From Lysobacter enzymogenes (GTDB lineage Bacteria > Pseudomonadota > Gammaproteobacteria > Xanthomonadales > Xanthomonadaceae), in contig NZ_FNOG01000004.1 in assembly GCF_900106525.1 (NCBI RefSeq), forward strand, positions 289,464 to 353,463: a DNA stretch of 64,000 nucleotides. The letters run 5' to 3'. A model generated the notes under the pieces. That model saw nothing but the letters and a program-made list of their open reading frames with translations, had not been told where the DNA came from and searched no databases. This document shows, piece after piece, positions 17,350 through 26,225 of the stretch. Made by a program: the position numbers and the translations under genes. Position 1 is the first letter of the stretch. Each line of letters opens with the position of its first letter.

Positions 17350-18525
17350 ATGAGCGATGTCGTCATCGTCGGTGCCAAGCGCACCGCCATCGGTTCCTTC
17401 CTCGGCCAGTTCACCGGCGTCCCCACCCCGACCCTGGGCAGCGCCGCGATTACCGGCGCGCTGGAACAGGCCGGCGTGGCCGCCGACCAGGTCGACGAAG
17501 TGATCATGGGCTGCGTGCTCCCGGCCGGCCTCGGCCAGGCCCCGGCGCGCCAGGCCGCGCTCGGCGCCGGCCTGCCGGCCGCGGTCGGCTGCACCACCAT
17601 CAACAAGGTCTGCGGCTCGGGCATGAAGGCGATCATGCTCGCCCACGACCTGATCCAGGCCGGTTCGGCCAAGGTCGTCGTCGCCGGCGGCATGGAGTCG
17701 ATGACCAACGCCCCGCACCTGCTCAACAACTCGCGCACCGGCATCCGCTACGGCAGCGCCGAGTTCCTCGACCACATGGCCTGGGACGGTCTGACCAACC
17801 CGTACGACGGCAAGGCCATGGGCGTGTTCGGCGACGCCACCTGCGCCAAGTACGGCTACGATCGCGCCGCCATCGACGCCTATTCCGAAGAGAGCGTGAA
17901 GCGCGCGCAGGCTGCGCAGTCGGCCGGCCACTTCAAGGATGAAATCGTTTCCGTGACGGTCAAGGGCCGCAAGGGCGATGTCGTCGTCGACGCCGACGAA
18001 GAGCCCGCCAAGATCGACGTGGCCAAGATTCCGACCCTGCGTCCGGCGTTCGGCAAGGACGGCGTGCTGACCGCCGCGGCCTCCTCGAAGATCTCCGACG
18101 GCGCCGCCGCGACTACGCTGATGAGCGCCGAGGAAGCCGCCGCGCGCGGGCTCAAGCCGCTGGCGCGCATCGTCGCCCACGCCGGCCACGCACAGGCGCC
18201 GGAATGGTTCACCACCGCGCCGGTGAAAGCGATTTCAAACGTGCTCGAAAAGGCCGGTTGGAAGGTCGAAGACGTCGATCTGTTCGAGGTCAACGAAGCG
18301 TTTTCGGTGGTCGCGATGGCGCCGATGACCGAGCTGGGCATCGCCCACGACAAGCTCAACGTGCACGGCGGCGCGGTCGCGCTGGGCCACCCGATCGGCG
18401 CCAGCGGCGCCCGCCTGGTGGTCACACTGATCAATGCCTTGCGCATCCGCGGCGGCAAGCGCGGCGTCGCCTCGCTGTGCATCGGCGGCGGCGAAGCCAC
18501 GGCGATCGCCATCGAATTGCTGTAA
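17350..18525 (+). CDS. atoB: Acetyl-CoA C-acetyltransferase (acetoacetyl-CoA thiolase)
   Basis: This 391-residue thiolase cleaves acetoacetyl-CoA to two acetyl-CoA or runs the reverse condensation. The nucleophilic Cys88 is in NKVCGSGMKA, the active-site His in NVHGGAVALGHPIGASG (about 345-360) and the C-terminal Cys in SLCIGGGEATA. ATG 17350 with a short leader is the family start. In this context it would use acetoacetate-derived acetoacetyl-CoA from HMG-CoA lyase at the end of leucine degradation. An equally possible role is short-chain beta-oxidation or polyhydroxybutyrate precursor supply, though no phaB or phaC is nearby. Confidence 0.93.
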   Translation: MSDVVIVGAKRTAIGSFLGQFTGVPTPTLGSAAITGALEQAGVAADQVDEVIMGCVLPAGLGQAPARQAALGAGLPAAVGCTTINKVCGSGMKAIMLAHDLIQAGSAKVVVAGGMESMTNAPHLLNNSRTGIRYGSAEFLDHMAWDGLTNPYDGKAMGVFGDATCAKYGYDRAAIDAYSEESVKRAQAAQSAGHFKDEIVSVTVKGRKGDVVVDADEEPAKIDVAKIPTLRPAFGKDGVLTAAASSKISDGAAATTLMSAEEAAARGLKPLARIVAHAGHAQAPEWFTTAPVKAISNVLEKAGWKVEDVDLFEVNEAFSVVAMAPMTELGIAHDKLNVHGGAVALGHPIGASGARLVVTLINALRIRGGKRGVASLCIGGGEATAIAIELL

Positions 18526-18566
18526 AAAGTTAAAAACGCGTTGCACAAAAAAAACCGGCGGGCCGC

Positions 18567-18597
18567 TTGACACACGTCACCGGCTTGTCATCATGTT
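18567..18597 (+). promoter_or_regulatory. Possible sigma70 promoter for the first Ala-rich lipoprotein
   Basis: A perfect TTGACA at 18567-18572 is followed 17-19 nt later by AT-rich candidates (ATCATG or CATGTT). The -10 match is poor. It lies about 50 nt before the ribosome site of the gene at 18648, the right position. Confidence 0.45.
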
Positions 18598-18647
18598 ATC
18601 GGCGCGCTTTTGCGCGTTGCCTAACTAAACGACGAGGAATCCGAATC

Positions 18648-19025
18648 ATGAACTTCAACAAGGCGCTGATCGCCCTGGCTCTGGGCCTGGCCCTGGCCGC
18701 TTGCTCGAACCAGAAGCAGGCCGACACTGCCGCTGCCGACGCCGCTGCCGCTTCGGGCGAAGCCCAGGCTGCCGCTGACACCGCCGCCGCCGCTGGCGAC
18801 GCCGCCACCGCCGACGCCGCCGCTGCTTCGGCCGACGCCGCTGCCACCGCCGCCGACGCCGCCGCCACCTCGGCCGACGCCGCTGCCAACGCTGCGACCC
18901 CGGCCGCTGCCGACGCCGCTGCCGACGCCGCCAAGGGCGCTGCTGACGCCGCCGGCGCTGCTGCCGACGCCGCCAAGGACGCTGCCGCCCCGGCGGAAGC
19001 GGCCAAGGAAGAAGCGAAGAAGTAA
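18648..19025 (+). CDS. Small Ala-rich lipoprotein, first of a tandem pair
   Basis: The 125-residue product has a lipoprotein signal ending LALAACSN (Cys21 would be lipidated). The mature part is almost entirely Ala/Asp/Thr with recurring ADAAA, SADAAA and AADAAK units, an extended alpha-helix or coiled coil, ending PAEAAKEEAKK. The Lys-rich tail recalls Braun-type lipoproteins, but no homology is claimed. ATG 18648 follows GACGAGGA; longer frames upstream are not supported. The hairpin at 19077-19105 separates it from its paralogue at 19216. Possible roles are cell-envelope spacing or outer-membrane anchoring. Confidence 0.85.
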   Translation: MNFNKALIALALGLALAACSNQKQADTAAADAAAASGEAQAAADTAAAAGDAATADAAAASADAAATAADAAATSADAAANAATPAAADAAADAAKGAADAAGAAADAAKDAAAPAEAAKEEAKK

Positions 19026-19076
19026 TATCGCGCAAGCGATACTGCAGTTCCGGCGCGGGCAACCGCGTCGAACGGG

Positions 19077-19105
19077 AAAGCCGCCGGTTCTCCGGCGGCT
19101 TTTTC
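19077..19105 (+). terminator. Intrinsic terminator between the two lipoproteins
   Basis: AAAGCCGCCGG-TTCT-CCGGCGGCTTTTT: an 11-bp stem with a 4-nt loop and a T-run, 52 nt after the stop. Confidence 0.92.
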
Positions 19106-19215
19106 CGTAAGGTCAGTGAACGATCGAAGCCGGCTTGCCGGACCGCTGCGAGCACTGGCGTTGCCTGACAGCTCCACCTAGCGTTTTTCTCAGACAACTC
19201 CTCAGGAGACAGCTC

Positions 19216-19644
19216 ATGAAGACCCATCTCTACGTCCTGCTCGCCGCTGCCGCTCTGGCTCTGTCGGCTTGCGCCCAGAAGACCGAAGAAGCCAAGGACG
19301 CCGCTGCCGAAGCCTCGGCCGCCGCCGAGCAGGCCGGTGCCGACGCCGCCAAGGCCGCTGATTCGGCCGGCGCCGCCGCTGCCGAAGGCGCCGCCGCTGC
19401 CGGCGCTGCCGCGACCGACGCCGCCAACGCCGCTGCCGGCGCTGCGACCGACGCCGCTGCCGCCGCTGGCGACGCCGCTGCCAAGGCCGGCGATGCCGCC
19501 GCCGCTGCGACCGACGCCGCCGCTGCCGGCGCCGCCGGCGCTGCCGCCAAGGCTGCCGACGCCACCGCCGCTGCCGCGCAGAACGTCGCCGACAAGGCCG
19601 GCGCCGCTGCCGACGCTGCGAAGAAGGAAGAAGCCAAGCACTAA
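19216..19644 (+). CDS. Small Ala-rich lipoprotein, second of a tandem pair
   Basis: A 142-residue paralogue of the preceding gene: signal MKTHLYVLLAAAALALSACA with lipobox LSAC (Cys19), then KTEEAKDAAAEASAAAEQAG and long Ala-rich helical repeats (ADAAKAAD, ATDAAAAAGDAAAK), ending KKEEAKH. ATG 19216 follows CAGGAGAC. It has its own terminator. Both copies have nearly the same composition and layout but different leaders, indicating an old duplication followed by repeat drift. Confidence 0.85.
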   Translation: MKTHLYVLLAAAALALSACAQKTEEAKDAAAEASAAAEQAGADAAKAADSAGAAAAEGAAAAGAAATDAANAAAGAATDAAAAAGDAAAKAGDAAAAATDAAAAGAAGAAAKAADATAAAAQNVADKAGAAADAAKKEEAKH

Positions 19645-19667
19645 TCTGCTTGCGCTCTCGTTCGCTG

Positions 19668-19697
19668 AAAGGCCCGCCTTGTGCGGGCCTTTCTTTT
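19668..19697 (+). terminator. Intrinsic terminator after the second lipoprotein
   Basis: AAAGGCCCGC-CTTGT-GCGGGCCTTT followed by CTTTTT; a 10-bp stem and T-run 23 nt after the stop. Confidence 0.92.
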
Positions 19698-19712
19698 TGT
19701 GCGGCGGCTCGA

Positions 19713-19873
19713 GTGTGGGAGGGGCTTCAGCCCCGACGCTCTTCGTTCCGATCGCCGCGAACCGAATGAATACTTGAATGGGGCGCCCGCTCTTGTGAGA
19801 GCGATTTCAGCCCGATGAGCTCAGGCCGCAGCGAACTGAAACAAGAGCGTCGGGGCTGAAGCCCCTCCTACAA
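19713..19873. repeat. GGGGCTTCAGCCCC-type palindromic repeats with conserved linker
   Basis: A plus-oriented copy (19713-19739) and a minus-oriented copy (19847-19873) of the GTGG/GTAG-headed palindrome flank a decayed third copy near 19793. The stretch GCGAACTGAAACAAGAG next to the minus copy is also found at 16992-17008 in the earlier cluster, so the linker is conserved too. The 440-bp gap before liuB holds nothing else recognisable. Confidence 0.82.
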
Positions 19874-20086
19874 CGGCGCGGGCCGCGCCGCTGGAAACGC
19901 GTCTTTCGAGGCGACCCGAGCCCGACGCGCGTTCCGCCGCGCTCGCCGCTCACGCAAACCAAGCGCGCATGTCGCATTGTGTGCGCATACGCCGGCGTTT
20001 GCCGCGGCTTCGCCCGCACAGGCCATTGGCCGGCGCTGGCGCTTTGTGTTTTGATGCCGCGTCTCCCGCTTCCGGCCGTGCCCGCA

Positions 20087-21697
20087 ATGCCCGCGATCAC
20101 TTCCCAGCTCGACCCGCGCTCGCAGGATTTCCGCGACAACGTCGCCTACCACCGCGCCCTGGTCGAAGAACTCGACGCGCGGCTGGCACGCGCCGCCCAC
20201 GGCGGCGGCGACAAGGCCCGGGCCAAGCACACCGAGCGCGGCAAGCTGCTCGCGCGCGACCGCATCGCCGCCCTGCTCGACCCGGGCTCGCCGTTCCTGG
20301 AAATCGCCCCGCTCGCGGCCGAAGGCATGTACGACGACGCCGCGCCGGCCGCCGGCATGGTCGCCGGCATCGGCCGGGTGCAGGGCCTGGAAGTGGTGAT
20401 CGTCGCCAACGACGCCACGGTCAAGGGCGGCACCTATTTCCCGATGACGGTGAAGAAGCATCTGCGCGCGCAGGAGATCGCGCGCGAGAACCGCCTGCCC
20501 TGCGTGTACCTGGTCGACTCCGGCGGCGCGTTCCTGCCGCTGCAGGACGAGGTGTTTCCGGACAAGGAGCACTTCGGCCGCATCTTCTACAACCAGGCCC
20601 GGCTGAGCGCGGAGAACATCCCGCAGGTCGCCGTGGTCATGGGCAGCTGCACCGCCGGCGGCGCCTACGTGCCGGCGATGTGCGACGAGTCGGTGATCGT
20701 CAAGGAACAAGGCACGATCTTCCTCGGCGGCCCGCCGCTGGTGAAGGCCGCCACCGGCGAGGTGGTCGACGCCGAAGCGCTCGGCGGCGCCGACGTGCAC
20801 ACCTCGGTGTCGGGCGTGGCCGATCATTTCGCCCAGGACGACCGCCACGCGCTGCAGATCGCGCGCGACATCGTCGCCACCTTCAACCGCAAGAAGACCT
20901 TGCCGGTCGCCGCGCAGCCCGCGCGCGAGCCGCTGTACCCGGCCGAAGAGCTATACGGCATCGTGCCCAAGGACACGCGCAAGCCCTTCGACATCCGCGA
21001 GGCGATCGCGCGCATCGTCGACGGCAGCGAGCTGCAGGAGTTCAAGGCGAGGTACGGCAAGACCTTGGTCACCGGCTTCGCCCACCTGCACGGCTATCCG
21101 GTCGGCATCGTCGCCAACAACGGCATCCTGTTCGCCGAGAGCGCGCTCAAGGGCGCGCACTTCATCGAGCTGTGCAACCAGCGCGGCATCCCGCTGGTGT
21201 TCCTGCAGAACATCACCGGCTTCATGGTCGGCAAGAAGTACGAGAACGCCGGCATCGCCAAGGACGGGGCCAAGATGGTCACCGCGGTGGCGTGCTCGCA
21301 CGTGCCCAAGTTCACCGTGGTGATCGGCGGCAGCTTCGGCGCCGGCAACTACGCCATGTGCGGCCGCGCCTACGGCGCGCGCTTCCTGTGGATGTGGCCG
21401 AACGCGCGCATCAGCGTGATGGGCGGCGAGCAGGCCGCGTCGGTGCTGGCCACGGTGCGCCGCGACGGCATCGAGGCGCAGGGCAAGCAGTGGTCGGCCG
21501 AGGAAGAAGACAGCTTCAAGTCGCCGATCCGCGATCAGTACGAGAGCCAGGGCAACCCCTACTACGCCACCGCGCGGCTGTGGGACGACGGCATCATCGA
21601 CCCGGCCGACACCCGCCGCGTGCTCGGCCTGGGTCTGTCGGCCAGCCTCAACGCGCCGATCGAAGAGCGCACTCGCTTCGGCGTGTTCCGCATGTAA
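20087..21697 (+). CDS. liuB: 3-methylcrotonyl-CoA carboxylase, beta (carboxyltransferase) subunit
   Basis: This 536-residue subunit transfers the carboxyl group from carboxybiotin to 3-methylcrotonyl-CoA, giving 3-methylglutaconyl-CoA. Both crotonase-fold carboxyltransferase halves are present: [23 protein letters not shown] and [15 protein letters not shown] in the first (the latter typical of MCC rather than propionyl-CoA carboxylase), and the oxyanion glycines [16 protein letters not shown] in the second. ATG 20087 gives the normal family length; an in-frame ATG at 20054 would add 11 residues. The partner alpha subunit is 10.5 kb downstream at 32237, unlike the usual adjacent arrangement. 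hscC follows 36 nt after the stop. Confidence 0.94.
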   Translation: MPAITSQLDPRSQDFRDNVAYHRALVEELDARLARAAHGGGDKARAKHTERGKLLARDRIAALLDPGSPFLEIAPLAAEGMYDDAAPAAGMVAGIGRVQGLEVVIVANDATVKGGTYFPMTVKKHLRAQEIARENRLPCVYLVDSGGAFLPLQDEVFPDKEHFGRIFYNQARLSAENIPQVAVVMGSCTAGGAYVPAMCDESVIVKEQGTIFLGGPPLVKAATGEVVDAEALGGADVHTSVSGVADHFAQDDRHALQIARDIVATFNRKKTLPVAAQPAREPLYPAEELYGIVPKDTRKPFDIREAIARIVDGSELQEFKARYGKTLVTGFAHLHGYPVGIVANNGILFAESALKGAHFIELCNQRGIPLVFLQNITGFMVGKKYENAGIAKDGAKMVTAVACSHVPKFTVVIGGSFGAGNYAMCGRAYGARFLWMWPNARISVMGGEQAASVLATVRRDGIEAQGKQWSAEEEDSFKSPIRDQYESQGNPYYATARLWDDGIIDPADTRRVLGLGLSASLNAPIEERTRFGVFRM

Positions 21698-21733
21698 TTC
21701 TGTGCGCTCCATCGCAAGGGACTGTGGCTTCGC

Positions 21734-23428
21734 ATGATCGTCGGCATCGACCTGGGCACCACGCATTCGCTGATCGGCGTGTACGCGCCGGACGGTCCGC
21801 GGCTGATCCGCAACGCGCTGGGCTCGCTGCTGACGCCCTCGGCGGTGAGCCTGGGCGACGACGGCAGCATCATCGTCGGCCAGGCCGCGCGCGAGCGCCT
21901 GGTCTCGCACCCGCGCCAGAGCGTGGCCGCGTTCAAGCGCTGGATGGGCAGCGACCGGGTCACCACGCTGGGCCCGCACCGCTTGCGTCCGGAGGAACTG
22001 TCGGCGCTGGTGCTCAAGTCGCTGATCGCCGATGCCGAAGCCGAGCTCGGCGAGAAGGTGCGCGAGGCGGTCGTCAGCGTGCCGGCCTACTTCTCCGACA
22101 GCCAGCGCAAGGCCACCCGCATCGCCGGCGAGCTGGCCGGGATCAAGGTCGAGCGGCTGATCAACGAACCCACCGCTGCGGCGCTGGCCTACGGCCTGCA
22201 GCAGAGCGACGACGGCGGCCGCTACCTGATCTTCGACCTCGGCGGCGGCACCTTCGACGTGTCGATCCTGGAGCTGTTCGACGGGGTCATGGAAGTGCAC
22301 GCCAGCGCCGGCGACAACTTCCTCGGCGGCGAGGATTTCTCGCGCGCCCTGCTCGACGGCTTCCTGCGCGAACACGGCCTGTCGGCCAGCGCGCTGCCGC
22401 TGGGCGAGCTGGCGGTGCTGGAACGGCGCATCGAAGCCTTCAAGCAGCAGCTCGCCGGCAGCGGCGAGGCCCAGCTCGAGCTCGCCCTCGCCGGCCAGGC
22501 GCGCGCCTGGCGCCTGGACGAGGACGGCTTCGCCCGCCTGTGCGAACCGCTGGTGCAGCGCCTGCGCGCGCCGCTGGAGCGGGCGATGCGCGACGCCAAG
22601 CTGACCCCGTCGCAACTCGACCAGATCGTCCTGGTCGGCGGCGCCTCGCGCATGCCGCTGTGCGCCAAGCTGGTCTCGCGCATGTTCGGCCGGCTGCCGC
22701 TGCGCCACCTCAACCCGGACGAGGCCATCGCCCACGGCGCCTGCGTCGCGGCCGGGATGAAGGCGCGCGACCAGAGCCTGGAAGAGGTGGTGCTGACCGA
22801 CGTGAGCCCGCACAGCCTGGGCGTGAGCACCGGCCAGGAAGTCGACGGGCGCTTCGTCAGCGGCCTGTTCTCGCCGATCATCCACCGCAACAGCACGGTG
22901 CCGGTGAGCCGGGTGGAACGCTATTTCCCGGTGCACGACAGCCAGCGCAAGGTCGAGCTGGAGATCTACCAGGGCGAGAGCCCGCGGGTGGAGAACAACG
23001 TGCGGCTGGGCGCGATCACCATCGAGCTGCCGGCCAAGGCGCGCCAGGACAATCCCATCGATGTGCGCTTCACCTACGACATCAACGGCCTGCTGCAAGT
23101 CGAGGCCGAAGCGGTCGCCAGCGGCCTCAAGCGCGAGGTGATCCTGGAGAAGAACCCCGGCGTGCTCAGCGCGGAGCAGATCCGCGAACGGCTGCAGGCC
23201 TTGGCGGCGCTGAAGGTGCATCCGCGCGAGCACCAGGAGAACGTGGCGCTGATCGCGCGCGCCGAGCGCTTGTACGAAGAACTGCTGTGGGCGCGCGAAC
23301 AGGTGCAGGTGGCGCTGGTCCGCTTCCGCGGCGTGCTCGACCTGCAGGACGACGCGCTGATCGCCGAGCACCGCCGCGATTTCGCCCACTTCCTCGACGC
23401 GGTCGAGGCGCAGGCCGGCGGCGCGTGA
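21734..23428 (+). CDS. hscC: HscC-type Hsp70 chaperone
   Basis: A 564-residue ATP-dependent Hsp70, close to the length of E. coli HscC and shorter than DnaK because the C-terminal lid is reduced. ATPase signatures: VGIDLGTTHSLIGV (3-16), LIFDLGGGTFDVSIL (about 165-180) and IVLVGGASRMPLC (about 298-310). The peptide-binding domain follows (DVSPHSLGV onward). ATG 21734 begins the first signature. The stop overlaps the GTG of a J-protein gene, and a second J-protein follows; HscC next to dedicated J-proteins is the E. coli pattern (DjlB/DjlC). It lies 36 nt after liuB and may be co-transcribed. Confidence 0.92.
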   Translation: MIVGIDLGTTHSLIGVYAPDGPRLIRNALGSLLTPSAVSLGDDGSIIVGQAARERLVSHPRQSVAAFKRWMGSDRVTTLGPHRLRPEELSALVLKSLIADAEAELGEKVREAVVSVPAYFSDSQRKATRIAGELAGIKVERLINEPTAAALAYGLQQSDDGGRYLIFDLGGGTFDVSILELFDGVMEVHASAGDNFLGGEDFSRALLDGFLREHGLSASALPLGELAVLERRIEAFKQQLAGSGEAQLELALAGQARAWRLDEDGFARLCEPLVQRLRAPLERAMRDAKLTPSQLDQIVLVGGASRMPLCAKLVSRMFGRLPLRHLNPDEAIAHGACVAAGMKARDQSLEEVVLTDVSPHSLGVSTGQEVDGRFVSGLFSPIIHRNSTVPVSRVERYFPVHDSQRKVELEIYQGESPRVENNVRLGAITIELPAKARQDNPIDVRFTYDINGLLQVEAEAVASGLKREVILEKNPGVLSAEQIRERLQALAALKVHPREHQENVALIARAERLYEELLWAREQVQVALVRFRGVLDLQDDALIAEHRRDFAHFLDAVEAQAGGA

Positions 23429-24450
23429 ACCCGTTCGCCGTGCTGGGCCTGTCCGCGGACGCGGACGAGGCGCAGATCAAGCGCGCCTACGCCAAGCTGC
23501 TGCGCGCGAACCGGCCCGACGACGATCCGGCCGGCTTCCAGCGCCTGAACGAGGCCTACCAGCACTGCCTGGAATGGGCGCGCCGACGCGCTGCGGCCGC
23601 GGCCGCGCTCGCGCTCGCGGCGGATGCCGCCGCAGACGAGCGCGAGGACGCTGACGAGGACGAAATCGAGGCCGACGGCGAGACCGCGCAACGGCTGCGG
23701 ATACCGCCAGCGCCGCGGCCGCCGCCGGTCCCGGTCGCACCCACGGACGGTCCCGCCGCGCCGCAAGCGCCCGCCGCGCCGGCGCCGTTCGCGCCGGCCG
23801 CACCCAGGACGCCGTTCGTGGCCTCGGCGCCACCTGCTCCGGCGCCGGCACAGCCGCCGGCACCGAGCGCGCCCGCTGCGGCGTCCGCGCCATCCGCACC
23901 GCCTGCACCCGCAGCAGCGAAGGCTCCGCGCGCGCCCGAACCGGCGCCGCTGCCGGCGCACGTCCCGGCCGCCGCGGCACCTGCGCGCGAGCCGGCGCGC
24001 GAGGCCGAGTTCGACGCCAAGCGTTTCCTCGACGAGCTCTACCGCCGCGCCGAAACCGACACCGTCGCCGAGCTCGAACACTGGCTCGCCAAGCACCCGG
24101 CGCTGTACCAGCTCGAACGCAAGCACGCGCTGGCGCCGGCGCTGATCGCCTGCCTGAGCGCGCGCGCGCCGCTGTACCTGCCGCAGTTGGACGCGATGCT
24201 GCGTTTCTTCGACCTGGACACCGTGCACGAGCGTTCGGCCGGGCTGCAGGCGCGCATCGTCGAACTGCGCGCGCAGACCCGCCGACGCGGCGTGGATCTG
24301 CGCGAGATCGAGTTCGATCCCAATCCCAAGCCCGGCAAGCGCGGCCGCCACCCGATCGATCTGGATGCGAGCACGGTCATCTTCCTGCTGATGGGCTTCG
24401 CCGTGCTCGTGCGCGTCGTCGCCGCCCTGGCCGGAACCGATCGCCCGTGA
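23425..24450 (+). CDS. Membrane-tethered J-like protein with RPD in place of HPD
   Basis: A 341-residue product. Residues 1-50 resemble a J-domain (PFAVLGLSADADEAQIKRAY, then LLRANRPDDDP), but the His-Pro-Asp tripeptide is Arg-Pro-Asp. A long Pro/Ala linker covers about 90-190 and a helical domain about 195-300 (FDAKRFLDELYRRAE, ELEHWLAKHPALYQLERKHA). One C-terminal membrane helix follows (VIFLLMGFAVLVRVVAALAG). The GTG at 23425 overlaps the hscC stop (GTGA), which fixes the start. It is probably the dedicated co-chaperone of HscC, comparable to DjlB/DjlC of E. coli. Whether it stimulates ATPase without the His is unknown. Confidence 0.85.
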   Translation: MNPFAVLGLSADADEAQIKRAYAKLLRANRPDDDPAGFQRLNEAYQHCLEWARRRAAAAAALALAADAAADEREDADEDEIEADGETAQRLRIPPAPRPPPVPVAPTDGPAAPQAPAAPAPFAPAAPRTPFVASAPPAPAPAQPPAPSAPAAASAPSAPPAPAAAKAPRAPEPAPLPAHVPAAAAPAREPAREAEFDAKRFLDELYRRAETDTVAELEHWLAKHPALYQLERKHALAPALIACLSARAPLYLPQLDAMLRFFDLDTVHERSAGLQARIVELRAQTRRRGVDLREIEFDPNPKPGKRGRHPIDLDASTVIFLLMGFAVLVRVVAALAGTDRP

Positions 24451-25952
24451 CGCCGTTCAAGCGACTGGGGCTGTCGCCGGGCAGCGACGAGCGCGAGATC
24501 AAGCGCGCCTATGCGCGCGAACTCAAGCGCTGCCGGCCCGACGACGACCCGCAAGGGTTCCAGGCGCTCAACGAGGCGTATCAGCAGTGCCTGCGCATCG
24601 CCGCGCAGCGCGCTGTCGCCTTCGCCCTCGCCGCCGCGGACGAAGACGACAGCGCGCCGCCCAGCGCGATCGCGCAGACACAGCCCCACCCTGCTGCGCC
24701 GACGCCGCCCGCAGCGCCCGCGCGCGATGCGCCGTCTCAGCCCGCACCCGAGTCGCGCCACGATGCGCAGCCCGCTTCGCACGAGCCGCATAACGCCGAC
24801 CCCGCCGAACCGCAAGCGCGCTACTTCGACCTGCAAGCCTTCCTCGAGGAACTGTTCGATTTCGCGCAGCGCCGCCTCGCCGTCGACCTGCAACGCTGGC
24901 TGCGCGATTGCGAACCGCTGTACTCGCTGGACCTCAAGCACGCGCTGCGCGCGCCGGTCGCGCACGCGCTGGCCCAGCACGAACCGCCGCTGGCGCCGGC
25001 GGCGACCGACGCCATCGCCGACTACTTCGACCTGGGCGCGCTGTACGACCCCGACCCGCGCCTGCGCCACTGGCTGGCCGTCGCCAGCGATCGCGGCGCG
25101 CGCAGCGTCGCGTTCGAACGCATCCTCGGCGAGTACCGCAACGCCCACGACCGGCTGGTCGACCGCTGGCTGTTCGGCGAACTGCAGCGGCCGGCGTTCT
25201 GGCCGCGGCGCGCGCTGATCGCGCTGATCCCCTCGCTGCCCAGCCGCCTGCGCGGCCTGTTGCTGCGCCTGCAGCGGGTCGGCCCGGAATGGCTGGAGCG
25301 GCGGCTGGACCCCAGCGCCGTCGGCTTCTGGCTGCGCGCCTGCGATCCCGAGCGCCTGGACCCGCGCCGCATCGCCATCGCCGCGGTGCGCATTCCGCTG
25401 TACTACCTGGCCGCGGCCTGGTTCGTGTGGCTGCTGATGGCCTACGACCCGGCGCCGTTGCAGGACATCCCGCGCAACATCGCCGTGCTCTTCGCCGCCT
25501 GGATGGCCGCGGCGCTGGGCTGGATCGGGCTGGTCCGCTCGCGCCGCTGGATGACGCAGCGCATGGGCTGGGATCCGTTCGTCGCGTACACGATCGTCCT
25601 GCTCGCCGCCTGCGCGGCCTGCGCGTACTGGCTGCCGTTCCAGGCCGCCTTGATCGCCTGCGTGATCGGCTTCGTGCAGGCGCGCTCGCGCGCCGCGCCG
25701 GTGCCGGCGATGCTGTGTTTCCTGATCGGCGCACTGGCCACGATAGCGGTGACGCCGTCGTCGCTGCTGGCCTACGACTCGGCGGCGCCGCTGATCCCCA
25801 TCGCCGCCGCCACGGTGCTGCCGCTGCACGACTTCGCTTTGTCGCGCCGCCTCGGCGTGCCGATGGCCCAGGTCCGCGCCGGCGCCGGCAAGCTGTGGCG
25901 GCTGGCCCAGATCCTGGCGGCGGTGGCCGTCGCCGGCTTCTTGCTGCGCTGA
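24447..25952 (+). CDS. Second J-like protein with RPD motif and a multi-spanning C-terminus
   Basis: The 501-residue product has an N-terminal J-like domain (PFKRLGLSPGSDEREIKRAY, CRPDDDPQGFQALNEAYQQC), again with RPD for HPD. A Pro/Ala linker (about 70-125) and a helical domain homologous to the preceding protein (DLQAFLEELFDFAQRRL, LDLKHALRAPV) follow. The last 200 residues hold about five to seven membrane segments (about 310 to the end). The GTG at 24447 overlaps the upstream stop as GTGA. The size and layout match E. coli DjlC/HscD. The two J-proteins probably arose by duplication and recruit HscC to the inner membrane. Confidence 0.87.
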   Translation: MTPFKRLGLSPGSDEREIKRAYARELKRCRPDDDPQGFQALNEAYQQCLRIAAQRAVAFALAAADEDDSAPPSAIAQTQPHPAAPTPPAAPARDAPSQPAPESRHDAQPASHEPHNADPAEPQARYFDLQAFLEELFDFAQRRLAVDLQRWLRDCEPLYSLDLKHALRAPVAHALAQHEPPLAPAATDAIADYFDLGALYDPDPRLRHWLAVASDRGARSVAFERILGEYRNAHDRLVDRWLFGELQRPAFWPRRALIALIPSLPSRLRGLLLRLQRVGPEWLERRLDPSAVGFWLRACDPERLDPRRIAIAAVRIPLYYLAAAWFVWLLMAYDPAPLQDIPRNIAVLFAAWMAAALGWIGLVRSRRWMTQRMGWDPFVAYTIVLLAACAACAYWLPFQAALIACVIGFVQARSRAAPVPAMLCFLIGALATIAVTPSSLLAYDSAAPLIPIAAATVLPLHDFALSRRLGVPMAQVRAGAGKLWRLAQILAAVAVAGFLLR

Positions 25953-26077
25953 TCGGGCACGCCGCGCGCCGGCGTCGCCGCATTCATCGATCTGAAATAT
26001 TTCTTAATCACTGTCGTTCGTGCGCGCGTTCTCGCGCGCGCCGCGAACGCGCGCACGCATGCGCCGCAAGGCCTGCC

Positions 26078-26113
26078 GCGAAGGCTCGAAACTGAATTCG
26101 CACGAGCCTTCGC
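26078..26113. repeat. Short inverted repeat downstream of the J-protein genes
   Basis: Arms GCGAAGGCTCG (26078-26088) and CGAGCCTTCGC (26103-26113) with a 14-nt AT-rich loop. No T-run follows. It lies about 110 nt before the bactofilin gene and could end the hscC transcript or be an operator. Confidence 0.45.
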
Positions 26114-26225
26114 AGGCACGCCGATTCGGTGATATTCATCACAGTGGGCGCTTCGTATCAGCGTGTTAGGCTCCAAAGTTCACGCGTGTCATCACCTGAT
26201 CCCCCGACCTGAGGAACACCGCGTT

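Noticed and set aside
19969-24450. 1493-codon plus-strand frame covering liuB and hscC
   Set aside because: Only its last 342 codons (from GTG 23425) are a gene. The earlier part is an out-of-frame, Arg/Pro-rich reading of liuB and hscC.
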